From Pseudomonadota bacterium (GTDB lineage: Bacteria > Pseudomonadota > Gammaproteobacteria > Eutrophobiales > Eutrophobiaceae), in assembly GCA_013112535.1 (NCBI GenBank), contig JABFGI010000008.1:85433-149432 (forward strand): DNA of 64,000 nucleotides, read 5' to 3'. A program made the position numbers and the translations under genes. The notes beneath the pieces are model-generated. The model did not search any database. It had not been told where the DNA came from and was given only the letters and a program-made list of their open reading frames with translations. Below, piece by piece: positions 18,198-27,288 of the stretch; the first letter of the stretch is position 1, and every line of letters begins with the position of its first letter.

Positions 18198-19145
18198 ATG
18201 AGTTTTACAGTATATGAACAAGCCACACCACGTTTGCAACGAAGTGAATTAGCTGTACCAGGTTCAAACCCTGGCATGTTTGAAAAGGCAGCCAAGAGTG
18301 ATGCAGACTACGTTTTTCTCGATTGTGAAGATGCAGTCGTTCCTGATGATAAAGAACAAGCCCGAAAAAATATCATTGAAGCTTTGAATGATATTGATTG
18401 GGGTAGCAAAACAATGTCAGTTCGAATCAATGGACTGGACACACATTACATGTACCGTGACGTTGTCGATATTCTTGAACAAGCCGGTAATAATCTTGAT
18501 ACCATTTTGATTCCTAAAGTGGGTACGCCTGAAGATGTTTACGCTATCGACATGATGGTGACACAAATTGAAACAGCAATGGGTTTAAAGAAAAAAATTG
18601 GACTTGAATGTTTGATTGAAACGGCACTGGGTGGCGCAAATGTGTTTACCATTGCGCAAGCTAGCCCACGTCTTGAAGCATTTCACTTTGGTGTTGCTGA
18701 TTATGCAGCGAGTTTGCGATCACGTACGACTGTGATTGGTGGTTTAAACCCGGATTATGCTTGTAAGGGTGTTGAAATTGATCAATGGCATGCTGCTCAA
18801 GTACAAATGCTAACAGCATGTCGTGCCTATGGCTTACGTGCAATTGATGGTCCTTTTGGTGATTTCAGTGATCCTGATGCATACCGCGAAGCAGCGCGTC
18901 GTGTTGCCGCGTTAGGTTATGAAGGTAAATGGGCAATACACCCATCTCAAATCGAATTAGCAAATGAAGTTATGTCACCGCCTGATGCTGAAGTAACCCG
19001 TGCACGTCGTGTACTGGAAGCGTTGGATGAAGCTGCAAAAGCAGGTAAAGGTGCGGCTCAATTGGATGGCAAGATGATCGATATAGCGTCAGAAAAAATG
19101 GCGCGTAATGTTATCGCTCAAGCTGATCAAATTGCAGCAAAATAA
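18198..19145 (+). CDS. mcl: L-malyl-CoA lyase (CitE/HpcH family)
   Basis: Splits malyl-CoA to acetyl-CoA and glyoxylate, closing the serine cycle. 315 aa TIM barrel of the CitE family: RSELAVPGSNPGMFEKAAKS, the metal-binding DYVFLDCEDAVVPDDKEQARKNI, SVRINGLDTHYMYRDVVDI, LIETALGGANVFTIAQASPRLEAFHFGVADYAASL and GKWAIHPSQIELANEVMSP. Close placement to malate thiokinase genes supports Mcl rather than citrate lyase beta subunit. GGGGA precedes the ATG. It is the first gene of the mcl-mtkA-mtkB transcription unit. Confidence 0.93.
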   Translation: MSFTVYEQATPRLQRSELAVPGSNPGMFEKAAKSDADYVFLDCEDAVVPDDKEQARKNIIEALNDIDWGSKTMSVRINGLDTHYMYRDVVDILEQAGNNLDTILIPKVGTPEDVYAIDMMVTQIETAMGLKKKIGLECLIETALGGANVFTIAQASPRLEAFHFGVADYAASLRSRTTVIGGLNPDYACKGVEIDQWHAAQVQMLTACRAYGLRAIDGPFGDFSDPDAYREAARRVAALGYEGKWAIHPSQIELANEVMSPPDAEVTRARRVLEALDEAAKAGKGAAQLDGKMIDIASEKMARNVIAQADQIAAK

Positions 19146-19181
19146 AGAATCAATAACTTAAAGTAAAGGAGGGTGTGAACT

Positions 19182-20357
19182 GTGGACATCCATGAATATC
19201 AAGCAAAGGAGATTCTCTCCGACTATGGCGTACCAATTGGTGCGGGTGGTTTGGCATATAGCCCTGAACAGGCTGCTTACCGTGCAACGGAAATCGGTGG
19301 CGAAGTATGGGTTGTTAAAGCCCAGATTCATTCCGGTGCCCGAGGTAAGGCCGGTGGTATTAAAGTTTGTAAATCTGAAAATGAAGTTGCAGCAGCTGCA
19401 AACGAACTACTCGGTAAAAAACTGGTAACACATCAAACCGGTGAACAAGGCAAAGTTTGCCATCGTTTATACATCGAAGCAGGTTGTAACATTGATCGTG
19501 AAATCTATCTTGCATTTGTACTTGATCGTGCAAATGAAAGTGTCACAGTTGTCGCTTCTGCTGAAGGTGGTATGGAAATCGAACAGCTTGCGGTTGAAAA
19601 ACCGGAATCGATCATCAAGATTGCAGTAGAACCCGCAGTCGGTATGCAACCTTTCCAGGCGCGTGAAATTGCGTTTGCATTAGGGCTGGATAAAGCACAA
19701 ATCAACCAGGCCGTAACAACCTTTCTCGGTTGTTACCGTGCCATGCGTGATTTGGATGCGAACATGGTTGAAATCAATCCATTAGTTGTAACCAAAGAAG
19801 GTAATATCCTCGCAGTAGATGCGAAGATGGGTTTTGATGACAACGCATTATTCCGTCATAGTAATATTTCAGAATTGCGTGACAAGTCACAGGAAGATGC
19901 GCGTGAAATGCGTGCAGCGGATCGTGGTTTGAGTTACGTCGGTCTGGACGGCAACATTGGTTGTATTATTAATGGTGCCGGTTTGGCAATGGCAAGTATG
20001 GATATGATCATGCATGCCGGTGGCGAGCCTGCTAACTTCCTCGATATCGGTGGTGGTGCATCACCTGAGCGTACAACCAAAGCATTTAACCTTGTTCTGT
20101 CTGATGACAATGTTGAATGTATTCTGGTGAATATCTTTGCCGGTATTAACCGATGTGACTGGATTGCTGAAGGTGTTGTGCAAGCCGTTAAATCGATTGA
20201 TTTAAAAGTGCCATTAGTTTGTCGACTATCAGGTACCAATGTTGAAGAAGGTCGTAAGATTCTTAAAGACAGTGGCCTGCCAATCATTATGGCTGATACT
20301 TTACAGGAAGCTGCTGATAAAGCTGTTGCTGCCTGGAAAGAACATACCGGTAAGTAA
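19182..20357 (+). CDS. mtkA: Malate thiokinase (malate-CoA ligase) beta subunit
   Basis: ATP-grasp subunit of the enzyme making malyl-CoA from malate, CoA and ATP. 391 aa related to Suc[93 protein letters not shown]. The gene lies between mcl and mtkB and not with TCA-cycle genes, which favours malate over succinate as substrate. The GTG start at 19182 is chosen for its GGAGGG site and the standard DIHEYQAKE beginning. It ends 11 bp before mtkB. Confidence 0.92.
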   Translation: MDIHEYQAKEILSDYGVPIGAGGLAYSPEQAAYRATEIGGEVWVVKAQIHSGARGKAGGIKVCKSENEVAAAANELLGKKLVTHQTGEQGKVCHRLYIEAGCNIDREIYLAFVLDRANESVTVVASAEGGMEIEQLAVEKPESIIKIAVEPAVGMQPFQAREIAFALGLDKAQINQAVTTFLGCYRAMRDLDANMVEINPLVVTKEGNILAVDAKMGFDDNALFRHSNISELRDKSQEDAREMRAADRGLSYVGLDGNIGCIINGAGLAMASMDMIMHAGGEPANFLDIGGGASPERTTKAFNLVLSDDNVECILVNIFAGINRCDWIAEGVVQAVKSIDLKVPLVCRLSGTNVEEGRKILKDSGLPIIMADTLQEAADKAVAAWKEHTGK

Positions 20358-20368
20358 GGGGAAATAAA

Positions 20369-21259
20369 ATGGCAATTCATTTAACAGAAAATACAAAAGT
20401 CCTTGTTCAAGGCTTTACCGGTCAGATTGGAACTTTCCACGCGACCGATATGATTAAATACGGTACTAATATTGTAGGTGGCGTTACGCCAGGTAAAGGT
20501 GGCACGAAGCATCTTGATAAACCGGTATTCAACACGATGAAAGAAGCAGTTGAAGCAACGGGTGCGGATGCGAGTATAATTTTCGTACCACCACCATTTG
20601 CAGCAGACAGTATTATGGAAGCCGCAGATGCAGGCATTCATTTTTGTGTCGCAATTACCGACGGTATTCCTTCACAAGATATGATCCGCGTTAAACGTTA
20701 CATGCGTCGTTACAAGAAAGAAGATCGTATGATTCTAACGGGTCCAAACTGCGCCGGTTCAATCAGTCCGGGTAAATGTATGATGGGTATTATGCCGGGT
20801 CATATTTATATGCCGGGTAATGTCGGTGTTGTCGGTCGTTCTGGTACCTTAGGTTACGAAGCGGCATCACAAATGAAAGAAGTTGGCATTGGTATTTCTT
20901 CCAGTATTGGTATTGGCGGTGATCCTATCAACGGTAGTTCATTTAAAGATCATTTAGCCGCTTTTGAAGAAGATCCTGAAACCAAAGCCATCATTATCAT
21001 TGGCGAAATTGGTGGACCACAGGAAGTAGAAGCCGCAATGTGGGCAAAAGAAAATATGTCCAAGCCAGTTATTGGTTACATTGCTGGTCTGACCGCTCCT
21101 AAAGGCCGTCGTATGGGTCATGCGGGTGCGATTATTTCTGCTGTTGGCGAAAGTGCTGCAGAAAAAGTGGAAATACTAACTGACTGTGGTGTCAGTGTTG
21201 TGCCTAACCCTTCATCATTTGCTCCTGTTGTGCAGGAAGTATTAGCTAATGTTGGTTAA
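20369..21259 (+). CDS. mtkB: Malate thiokinase (malate-CoA ligase) alpha subunit
   Basis: CoA-binding subunit paired with MtkA. 296 aa related to SucD: VLVQGFTGQIGTFHATDMIKYGTNIVGGVTPGKGG at the N-terminus, NCAGSISPGKCMMGIMPGHIYMPGNVGVVGRSGTLGYE in the middle, and the phosphohistidine H251 in GRRMGHAGAIIS. GGGGA precedes the ATG. Last gene of the unit; a hairpin terminator follows. Confidence 0.93.
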   Translation: MAIHLTENTKVLVQGFTGQIGTFHATDMIKYGTNIVGGVTPGKGGTKHLDKPVFNTMKEAVEATGADASIIFVPPPFAADSIMEAADAGIHFCVAITDGIPSQDMIRVKRYMRRYKKEDRMILTGPNCAGSISPGKCMMGIMPGHIYMPGNVGVVGRSGTLGYEAASQMKEVGIGISSSIGIGGDPINGSSFKDHLAAFEEDPETKAIIIIGEIGGPQEVEAAMWAKENMSKPVIGYIAGLTAPKGRRMGHAGAIISAVGESAAEKVEILTDCGVSVVPNPSSFAPVVQEVLANVG

Positions 21260-21314
21260 AAGGGTGTTTAGACAATAGGAAAAGGCATGTTTAGGCATTA
21301 GAAGAAAGAGCCTG

Positions 21315-21352
21315 AAGGGCACTTCATCGAAGATGTTGTGCCCTTTATTCTT
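21315..21352 (+). terminator. Terminator after mtkB
   Basis: AAGGGCAC pairs with GTGCCCTT; the loop itself contains CATC-GAA-GATG, and TTATTCTTT follows. It separates mcl-mtkAB from hpr-ppc. Confidence 0.75.
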
Positions 21353-21520
21353 TAATAGTGAAAAATGTATACATTTCGCGTTCGATAAAAATAATAAACG
21401 CAATCTGGAATTGACAATTAAACCCACCGGTTGTTATAGGCTATTATTACCTAATGGCAATTGTGCCTTAAGCACACCGCATGGTGGTTAAGTTAAGAAA
21501 AATTATATTAGGAGAGTGTT

Positions 21521-22495
21521 GTGAGTAAACCCAAGATACTACTAACCCGTAAATGGCCGGAAGAAGCAGAATCAAAAGCAAAAGAATTATTTGACGTAAC
21601 GTTGAATGAAGATGACCACAAAATGTCAGTGGAAGAACTTCAAGACGCCATGAAGAATTATGACGCGGTATGCCCAACGGTATCTGATTTCCAAATTAAT
21701 TCAGAAATTTTAAATGTTGAAAATCGTCGTTGTAAATTATTGGCAAACTTCGGTGTCGGCTTTAACAACATTGATACCGATGCGGCTAAAGAAGCCGGTG
21801 TTGTCGTTACCAATACACCTGAAGTGCTGACTGATTGTACAGCGGATATTGCTATGACCTTATTACTTATGGTCTCACGCCGTGCAGCAGAAGGTGAGCG
21901 TTTGATAAGAAATAAACAATGGGATGGCTGGTGCCCAACACACTTCCTCGCTTCCAAACCGACCGGTAAGAAACTCGGTTTTATCGGCTTTGGACGAATT
22001 GCTCAAGCCGTAGCGCAAAAGGCGCATTTTGGTTTTGGTATGCAGATTAGTTTTTATGATCCGTACCCACCATCTGATGAAGTCATCAAAAAATACAGTG
22101 CGACAAAATTTGATACTGTTGAAGAAGTCTTGAAAGATGCTGACTATGTCACCCTGCATTGTCCGGGTGGTGGTGCGAATACCAATCTGATGAATGCCGA
22201 ACGTTTTGCTATGATGAAAAACACGGCATTTTTAATTAACACTGCGCGTGGTGATGTGGTTGATGAACCAGCATTGGTTCAGGCCTTAAAAGACGGTGCT
22301 ATTGCCGGCGCAGGTCTGGATGTATTTGCCAAAGAGCCTAATGTAACTGAAGACCTGCTAACAATGGATAATGTTGTCATGTTACCGCATCTGGGAAGTG
22401 CCACGACTGAAACCCGCGTTGCTATGGGATTACGATCGCTGGGCAATGTTGAACAATTCTTTAATGATGAAGAACCGGGAGACCGTGTCGCGTGA
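21521..22495 (+). CDS. hprA: Hydroxypyruvate reductase / D-glycerate dehydrogenase
   Basis: Reduces hydroxypyruvate from SgaA to D-glycerate. 324 aa D-2-hydroxyacid dehydrogenase: NFGVGFNNIDTDAAKEAGVVVTNTPEVLTDCTADIAM, the NAD-binding GKKLGFIGFGRIAQAVAQ, the Arg of NTARGDVVDEPALVQAL, the catalytic Glu region AKEPNVTEDLL and His of MLPHLGSATTETR. The GTG start has a GGAGAG site. It overlaps ppc by four bases (GTGA), so the two are translationally coupled. Confidence 0.92.
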   Translation: MSKPKILLTRKWPEEAESKAKELFDVTLNEDDHKMSVEELQDAMKNYDAVCPTVSDFQINSEILNVENRRCKLLANFGVGFNNIDTDAAKEAGVVVTNTPEVLTDCTADIAMTLLLMVSRRAAEGERLIRNKQWDGWCPTHFLASKPTGKKLGFIGFGRIAQAVAQKAHFGFGMQISFYDPYPPSDEVIKKYSATKFDTVEEVLKDADYVTLHCPGGGANTNLMNAERFAMMKNTAFLINTARGDVVDEPALVQALKDGAIAGAGLDVFAKEPNVTEDLLTMDNVVMLPHLGSATTETRVAMGLRSLGNVEQFFNDEEPGDRVA

Positions 22496-25224
22496 GCGAG
22501 ATGAAAAAGCAAAAAGCGGTAGTTGATGAGCTGGATTCGGCTGCAGCTTCTTATGCAAAAGAGATAGTTGGTTTACTCAATGAGCAAATGCGAAAAGTCA
22601 TTGAGATACGTAAGCCGGAAATACTCGATTATTACACCGGTAAAAAAGAAATCCCTGAAGACGATGATGATGCCGTAGTTCATACCTTACAAGCCTGGGG
22701 TATCTATTTTCAGTTATTAAATATTGCCGAAGAAAACACCGGTATGCGTCGTCGACGTCATACCGAGAATTTACGTGGTCTGGAATATGTACCGGGTACG
22801 TTCCACCACATCTTTCACGATGCAAAAGAACGTGGTGTTAGTGCGAAAGAAATAAAAAACTTACTGGATAATGCACATGTTCGTCCAACCATTACTGCGC
22901 ACCCAACAGAAGCAAAGCGTGTTACGGTACTGGAGATCCATCGTCGTATCTATGTCTTGCTCTATAGACTGGAAGGGTCACGTTGGACTAATCGTGAACG
23001 GCAGCAATTTATTAATTCCCTCCGTGATGAAGTCGACCTGTTGTGGTTAACAGGAGAACTTCGACTTGAAAAACCATCAGTACAGATGGAAGTGGCCTGG
23101 GGTTTGCACTTTTTTGATCAAACACTCTATAAACGAATTCCTGAATTACTGGATAGACTTGAATCGGCACTTAAAGCGAACTACCCGAAAACAAATATTG
23201 AAATTCCACCGTTCTTCCGTTTCGGTTGCTGGATCGGTGGTGACCGAGATGGTAATCCGTTTGTTACCAACGAAGTCACGTCACAAACCTTATTAAGTAA
23301 TCGTCATGCCGTGTTATTTCATTACGAAGGACAACTGGCAGATTTGTTAGAGCACATCAGTGTTTCCAGAAACTCAATTGACCTCAATAATTCATTTATC
23401 AAACGCTTGAAAAAACTGGCAAAAAGTCTGGGTGATGCAAATAAGATTCTTGAACGAAACCCGGGAGAAATCTTTCGCCAATATACTTTTTGTATGTTGA
23501 AAAAGATCGAAGCGACGATTGACGATACATCAGCAAAATATAAAACTGCTAATGACTTTATCGACGACCTGCAAGCAATGGAACAGGCACTGATCGATAC
23601 AAAATGTGAGCATTTGGCCAAGTCTTTAGTTAAACCATTACGCCGCGAAGCACAGGCTTTTCGTTTCTGCACCGTGCGACTGGATCTAAGAGAAAATAGC
23701 CAAACGGTCAACCATACCCTGCAATCAATCTGGTCAGCATTAAACGGTGGACGCGAAGCACCCGCATTAGATTCAAAAGAATGGTCTAACTGGTTAAAAC
23801 AGGAACTGGCCAGACCATTAAAAATCCTGCCCGAGTTTATAACTCTGGATGATAGCGCGACTTCAACCTTTGGTTTGTTTCGCATGATAAAACAACACCG
23901 TGAAGAACTGGATAGCCAGGCTTTTGGTAATTTCATCCTAAGCATGACACAGTCGGTCGAAGACATTTTAGGCGTTTATTTACTGGCAAAATATGCCGGA
24001 CTTTTTGCAGATAAAGAAGCAACACAATATAGCACCATTCCTATCGTACCCTTATTTGAAACGATTGATGACTTGCGTAATGCACCGGGCATTATGAATG
24101 AGTTATTAAATACATCGGTTATTAAACGATCAGTTAAGAAACAGGGCGAAGGTAATACACAAGAAGTGATGATTGGTTATTCCGATTCAAATAAAGACGG
24201 TGGTTTCCTGACCTCCAATTGGGAATTGACCAAAGCACAGGCACAGTTAACGCAAACAGGAAAAGAGTGTGGAATACCCATTACGTTTTTTCATGGTCGT
24301 GGTGGTTCTGTCAGCCGTGGTGGTGCGCCAACCGGTCGTGCTATTGCAGCGCAACCCGCCGGTTCAATCCATGGACAAATGCGTATCACCGAACAAGGTG
24401 AAGTTGTCTCCAGTAAATACGCCAACGAAGGAACAGCGGAATATCAGATGGAACTGCTGGCATCAAGTGTCTTGCAACATTCAATGAAATCGATGGATGA
24501 AGAAGAGCTGCGTACCAAAGACGAATATGACAACGCAATGGAAGAGCTATCATCATTGGCCTATGGGCACTATCGTGAACTGGCTGAAACTAAAAACCTG
24601 GTTGATTATTATAATGCGGCGAGTCCGGTAGAAGAATTAGCGAAGATGAACATCGGTTCGCGTCCAGCAAGACGCTTTGGTGCGAAGTCATTATCAGACT
24701 TACGTGCGATCCCCTGGGTCTTTGCCTGGACACAAAACCGTCATATGGTGACTGGCTGGTACGGAGTAGGTACGGCATTAAACGCATACATCAAGAAAAA
24801 CGGTAAGAAAGGCGAAGCGCTTTTGAAAGACATGTTTCAGAACTCGCGTATTTTTAACCTGGTAATCGATGAACTCGAAAAGACTTTATGTCTGGTCGAT
24901 ATGGAAGTCGCCGAAGCGTATTCATTACTGGTAAAAGATAAAAAATTACGAAACCAGATATTTGGTATGGTGAACGAAGAATACGAACTGACCTGTAAGA
25001 TGGTTCGTAAGATCACCGGCGAGAGAAAACTGGGCACCCGTTTCAAGAAATTTAGTCGTAAATTAAAGCGTCGTGAACAAATCCTGAGCAGCGTAGGCAT
25101 GCAGCAAGTACGTCTGGTCGAACAATTCCGGGCAGCAAAGAACGAAAAAGAAGCTCATGATGATTTGGTGAGCTTATTACTTTCCATAAACTGTATTAGT
25201 GCGGGGTTAGGCTGGACTGGATAA
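22492..25224 (+). CDS. ppc: Phosphoenolpyruvate carboxylase
   Basis: Fixes bicarbonate onto PEP to give oxaloacetate, the CO2-entry step of the serine cycle. 910 aa with the catalytic-histidine motif TAHPTEAKR (about residue 135), GGDRDGNPFVT, GYSDSNKDGG and the glycine loop FFHGRGGSVSRGG. The C-terminus ends LGWTG where most PEPCs end QNTG. The start is GTG 22492 (overlapping the hprA stop) or ATG 22501. The coupling to hprA and the position in the cluster mark it as the serine-cycle enzyme. Confidence 0.95.
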   Translation: MSEMKKQKAVVDELDSAAASYAKEIVGLLNEQMRKVIEIRKPEILDYYTGKKEIPEDDDDAVVHTLQAWGIYFQLLNIAEENTGMRRRRHTENLRGLEYVPGTFHHIFHDAKERGVSAKEIKNLLDNAHVRPTITAHPTEAKRVTVLEIHRRIYVLLYRLEGSRWTNRERQQFINSLRDEVDLLWLTGELRLEKPSVQMEVAWGLHFFDQTLYKRIPELLDRLESALKANYPKTNIEIPPFFRFGCWIGGDRDGNPFVTNEVTSQTLLSNRHAVLFHYEGQLADLLEHISVSRNSIDLNNSFIKRLKKLAKSLGDANKILERNPGEIFRQYTFCMLKKIEATIDDTSAKYKTANDFIDDLQAMEQALIDTKCEHLAKSLVKPLRREAQAFRFCTVRLDLRENSQTVNHTLQSIWSALNGGREAPALDSKEWSNWLKQELARPLKILPEFITLDDSATSTFGLFRMIKQHREELDSQAFGNFILSMTQSVEDILGVYLLAKYAGLFADKEATQYSTIPIVPLFETIDDLRNAPGIMNELLNTSVIKRSVKKQGEGNTQEVMIGYSDSNKDGGFLTSNWELTKAQAQLTQTGKECGIPITFFHGRGGSVSRGGAPTGRAIAAQPAGSIHGQMRITEQGEVVSSKYANEGTAEYQMELLASSVLQHSMKSMDEEELRTKDEYDNAMEELSSLAYGHYRELAETKNLVDYYNAASPVEELAKMNIGSRPARRFGAKSLSDLRAIPWVFAWTQNRHMVTGWYGVGTALNAYIKKNGKKGEALLKDMFQNSRIFNLVIDELEKTLCLVDMEVAEAYSLLVKDKKLRNQIFGMVNEEYELTCKMVRKITGERKLGTRFKKFSRKLKRREQILSSVGMQQVRLVEQFRAAKNEKEAHDDLVSLLLSINCISAGLGWTG

Positions 25225-25242
25225 TTGAACTCTTAAAAGATG

Positions 25243-25336
25243 ACCGCCATGAATGACGGAAATGCAGATAATGCACGACTGTAAGGATACAGGAGGTAGG
25301 GCGACACAGGAGTCAAAGCCGAGGAGCAATTATCTG
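25243..25336. repeat. Palindromic intergenic element after ppc
   Basis: A CCGCCAT/ATGACGG hairpin (25244-25259) is followed by CAGATAAT (25265-25272), which pairs with ATTATCTG (25329-25336) across a G-rich 56-base loop. Probably an interspersed repeat; its family is not recognised. Confidence 0.4.
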
Positions 25337-25399
25337 TCGGGTTAATCGGATTACTAATTATATAAAAATAAATGTAAAAATACTTAAGGCTACTTGAAA

Positions 25400-26770
25400 A
25401 TGACAAATGAACTAATCTCTCCACTTTCCGGACTGAGACGTCTTATTGAAACAGATCAGATTGGACCAAATGAAAACAAATTTCTTGATGATAAAGATCC
25501 TGTTTGGTCTCCACATAACAAGATCATCAACGTGACACCGGGTCCTGCCTGGGGCTCTGAGCTGGTGGATCAATTTTCATCAACCCAGACACGAGGTATG
25601 CGTGGTCCAGACGTCGCGAGGTTTTTTACAAGTGTTCGCGAAGATTACGGCAAGATGGTCGGTATGCAGGAAGGCGGTAGGTCATTGTTCTTCACCGGTT
25701 CGGGTACCACAGGTACAGAATCGGCTGCAGGCTCATGTCGTTTCCCTGGCGAAGCCGATTCCGACAGTCCAGCCGTCGTTACTATGGAGATCGGTGCGTT
25801 TAGTACCGCAATGGGTAACTGCGTTGAAAATCTGGGTAGAAACGTGGTTCGTCTGACAAGTGAGCTTGGTGAAGATCTACCTTTAGACAAGTGTAGAGAA
25901 GTCCTGGAAAAAGACACAGAACATAAAATTCAGTTAGTTATGCACCCGTTAAACGAAACGGGTACAGGCGTGACGACTGACCCTAAGAAGGTACGCGATT
26001 TACTGGACGAACTAAAACATCCAGCGCTGCTTGTTGTTGACGGTATTTCTGCCATCGGCAGTATGCCAGCCAACATGACTGAAATGGGTATCGACATGCT
26101 TATTGGTTGTAGCCAAAAAGGTATCATGGGTACACCTGGTATCGGCATGCTTACCCTTAGTCCTAAAGCGGTTGAGAGAGTTTATGAGGCCGATAAAGCG
26201 CTGGCAGATGCAGGTATTAAAAAAGGCCAACATTATCTCCACCTTACCAAGATGATTGATACTATGGATTCCACGGGTCTACACCTTGAAACACCAGGAA
26301 ATTATGCTCAATTCGCTGTGGCATTGGATACATTGGCCATTGAAGGTATTGATCGCGTATGCGATCGTCATAAAGAGTGTTCTGATGTCTACCGTGCCGC
26401 CGTACTGGCCGCAGGTTTAGAATTGGTCGCAAAAGAAAAACACCTTCGTTCAAATGCGGTAACAGCAGTTAAAGCGCCGGAAGGTTTTGGTGTGAAGAAA
26501 ATTACAGAAGTACTTAACATCATGTTCTCTAAACATGCCGTAGAAGCTGCTGCTATTCCAGGCGCGCCTGATTTAGGTTGGCGTTTATGTGCGACTGGCG
26601 GTATTCAGCCACAACACGCTATGGCTGCTTCTATTGCTTTCTTAATGGCATGTGACGAAGCAGGTGTACCTGTAGACGTTGAGGCTGGTGTTGCAGCTGC
26701 GACTAAAACATATATGGAAGTTGTTAAGTATCATAGACCTCTGCCAGGTGTTGACGCATACGGACGTTAA
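25400..26770 (+). CDS. Class V aminotransferase (alanine/serine-glyoxylate aminotransferase-like)
   Basis: 456-aa PLP enzyme: NVTPGPAWGSELVDQF (44-59), QTRGMRGPDVARFF, FFTGSGTTGTESAAG (97-111), the PLP aspartate D214 in VVDGISAIGS and the PLP lysine K240 in GCSQKGIMGTPGIGM. It is about 50 residues longer than SgaA and clearly different from it. Its position just after ppc suggests work in glyoxylate or amino-donor balance of the serine cycle (inference). ATG 25400 is chosen; TTG 25394 is possible. The substrate cannot be told from sequence. Confidence 0.8.
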   Translation: MTNELISPLSGLRRLIETDQIGPNENKFLDDKDPVWSPHNKIINVTPGPAWGSELVDQFSSTQTRGMRGPDVARFFTSVREDYGKMVGMQEGGRSLFFTGSGTTGTESAAGSCRFPGEADSDSPAVVTMEIGAFSTAMGNCVENLGRNVVRLTSELGEDLPLDKCREVLEKDTEHKIQLVMHPLNETGTGVTTDPKKVRDLLDELKHPALLVVDGISAIGSMPANMTEMGIDMLIGCSQKGIMGTPGIGMLTLSPKAVERVYEADKALADAGIKKGQHYLHLTKMIDTMDSTGLHLETPGNYAQFAVALDTLAIEGIDRVCDRHKECSDVYRAAVLAAGLELVAKEKHLRSNAVTAVKAPEGFGVKKITEVLNIMFSKHAVEAAAIPGAPDLGWRLCATGGIQPQHAMAASIAFLMACDEAGVPVDVEAGVAAATKTYMEVVKYHRPLPGVDAYGR

Positions 26771-26792
26771 TCAGACAGTTTAGTTTTAGATG

Positions 26793-26872
26793 GAACTTCG
26801 TTGCTGCATCATCAGCGGGACTCATTTAGGAGTTTCTAAACTCCGTGTCCTCGATGATCCGGTGCCTCGTTC
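26793..26872. repeat. Nested extragenic palindrome
   Basis: Concentric pairs GAAC/GTTC, ATCATC/GATGAT, GGGAC/GTCCT and GGAGTTT/AAACTCC around a 2-base centre. It resembles long hairpin repeats scattered between gammaproteobacterial genes, and in style the core of the 3693-3956 element. Confidence 0.6.
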
Positions 26873-26913
26873 TTATAAAAACAAACTCTGTCTGAAGAAA
26901 GACTGAAAATTAG

Positions 26914-26947
26914 AAAGCCGGTGATGAAAGTCATCGGCTTTTTTTGC
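26914..26947 (+). terminator. Terminator after the class V aminotransferase gene
   Basis: A GCCG...GATGA-AAG-TCATC...GGC hairpin is followed by seven T. Confidence 0.85.
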
Positions 26948-27288
26948 CTTGAAATAAAGTAGTCGGATTGCTTGATCTTTAAGACGGTATCTGACCTCAG
27001 AGATGCAGAGATAACCCAGAGACAGAGAGTTTACTGGCTGGTGTATGTCATTATTTTTTTATTAGCATCTGTCTGCTGGAAATTAATAATTAAAAAGCCC
27101 TGAGTTCTTTAATTTCTGAAATATAATAGCAGGCACTAGACCACGTTTCATAATCAAAAAGGTCGATATGCACCAGAAACCTTTTAATTGTTTTGTATAA
27201 GATATTAAGCTTCATAATATCCATCGCTAATTTCCTTCTTTCGTGTACATTGTGCGTCCATCCGTGGTCACCCGTTAAGGGAATGAAT
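26948..27288. other. Intergenic stretch without a supported gene
   Basis: 341 bp. It contains repeat-like GACGGTATCTGACCTCAG and GCAGAGATAACCCAGAGA tracts and, near the end, the phrase GTCCATCCGTGGTCA, often seen beside small GxxExxY-type genes. A 71-codon leftward frame (27090-27305) is too weak to call. Confidence 0.4.

Noticed and set aside
19934..20380. 148-codon frame antisense to mtkA
   Set aside because: Shadow of a strongly conserved gene; no ribosome site and no recognisable motifs.
23322..23966. 214-codon reading frame antisense to ppc
   Set aside because: It mirrors the codon pattern of the clearly conserved ppc sense strand and shows no domain of its own.
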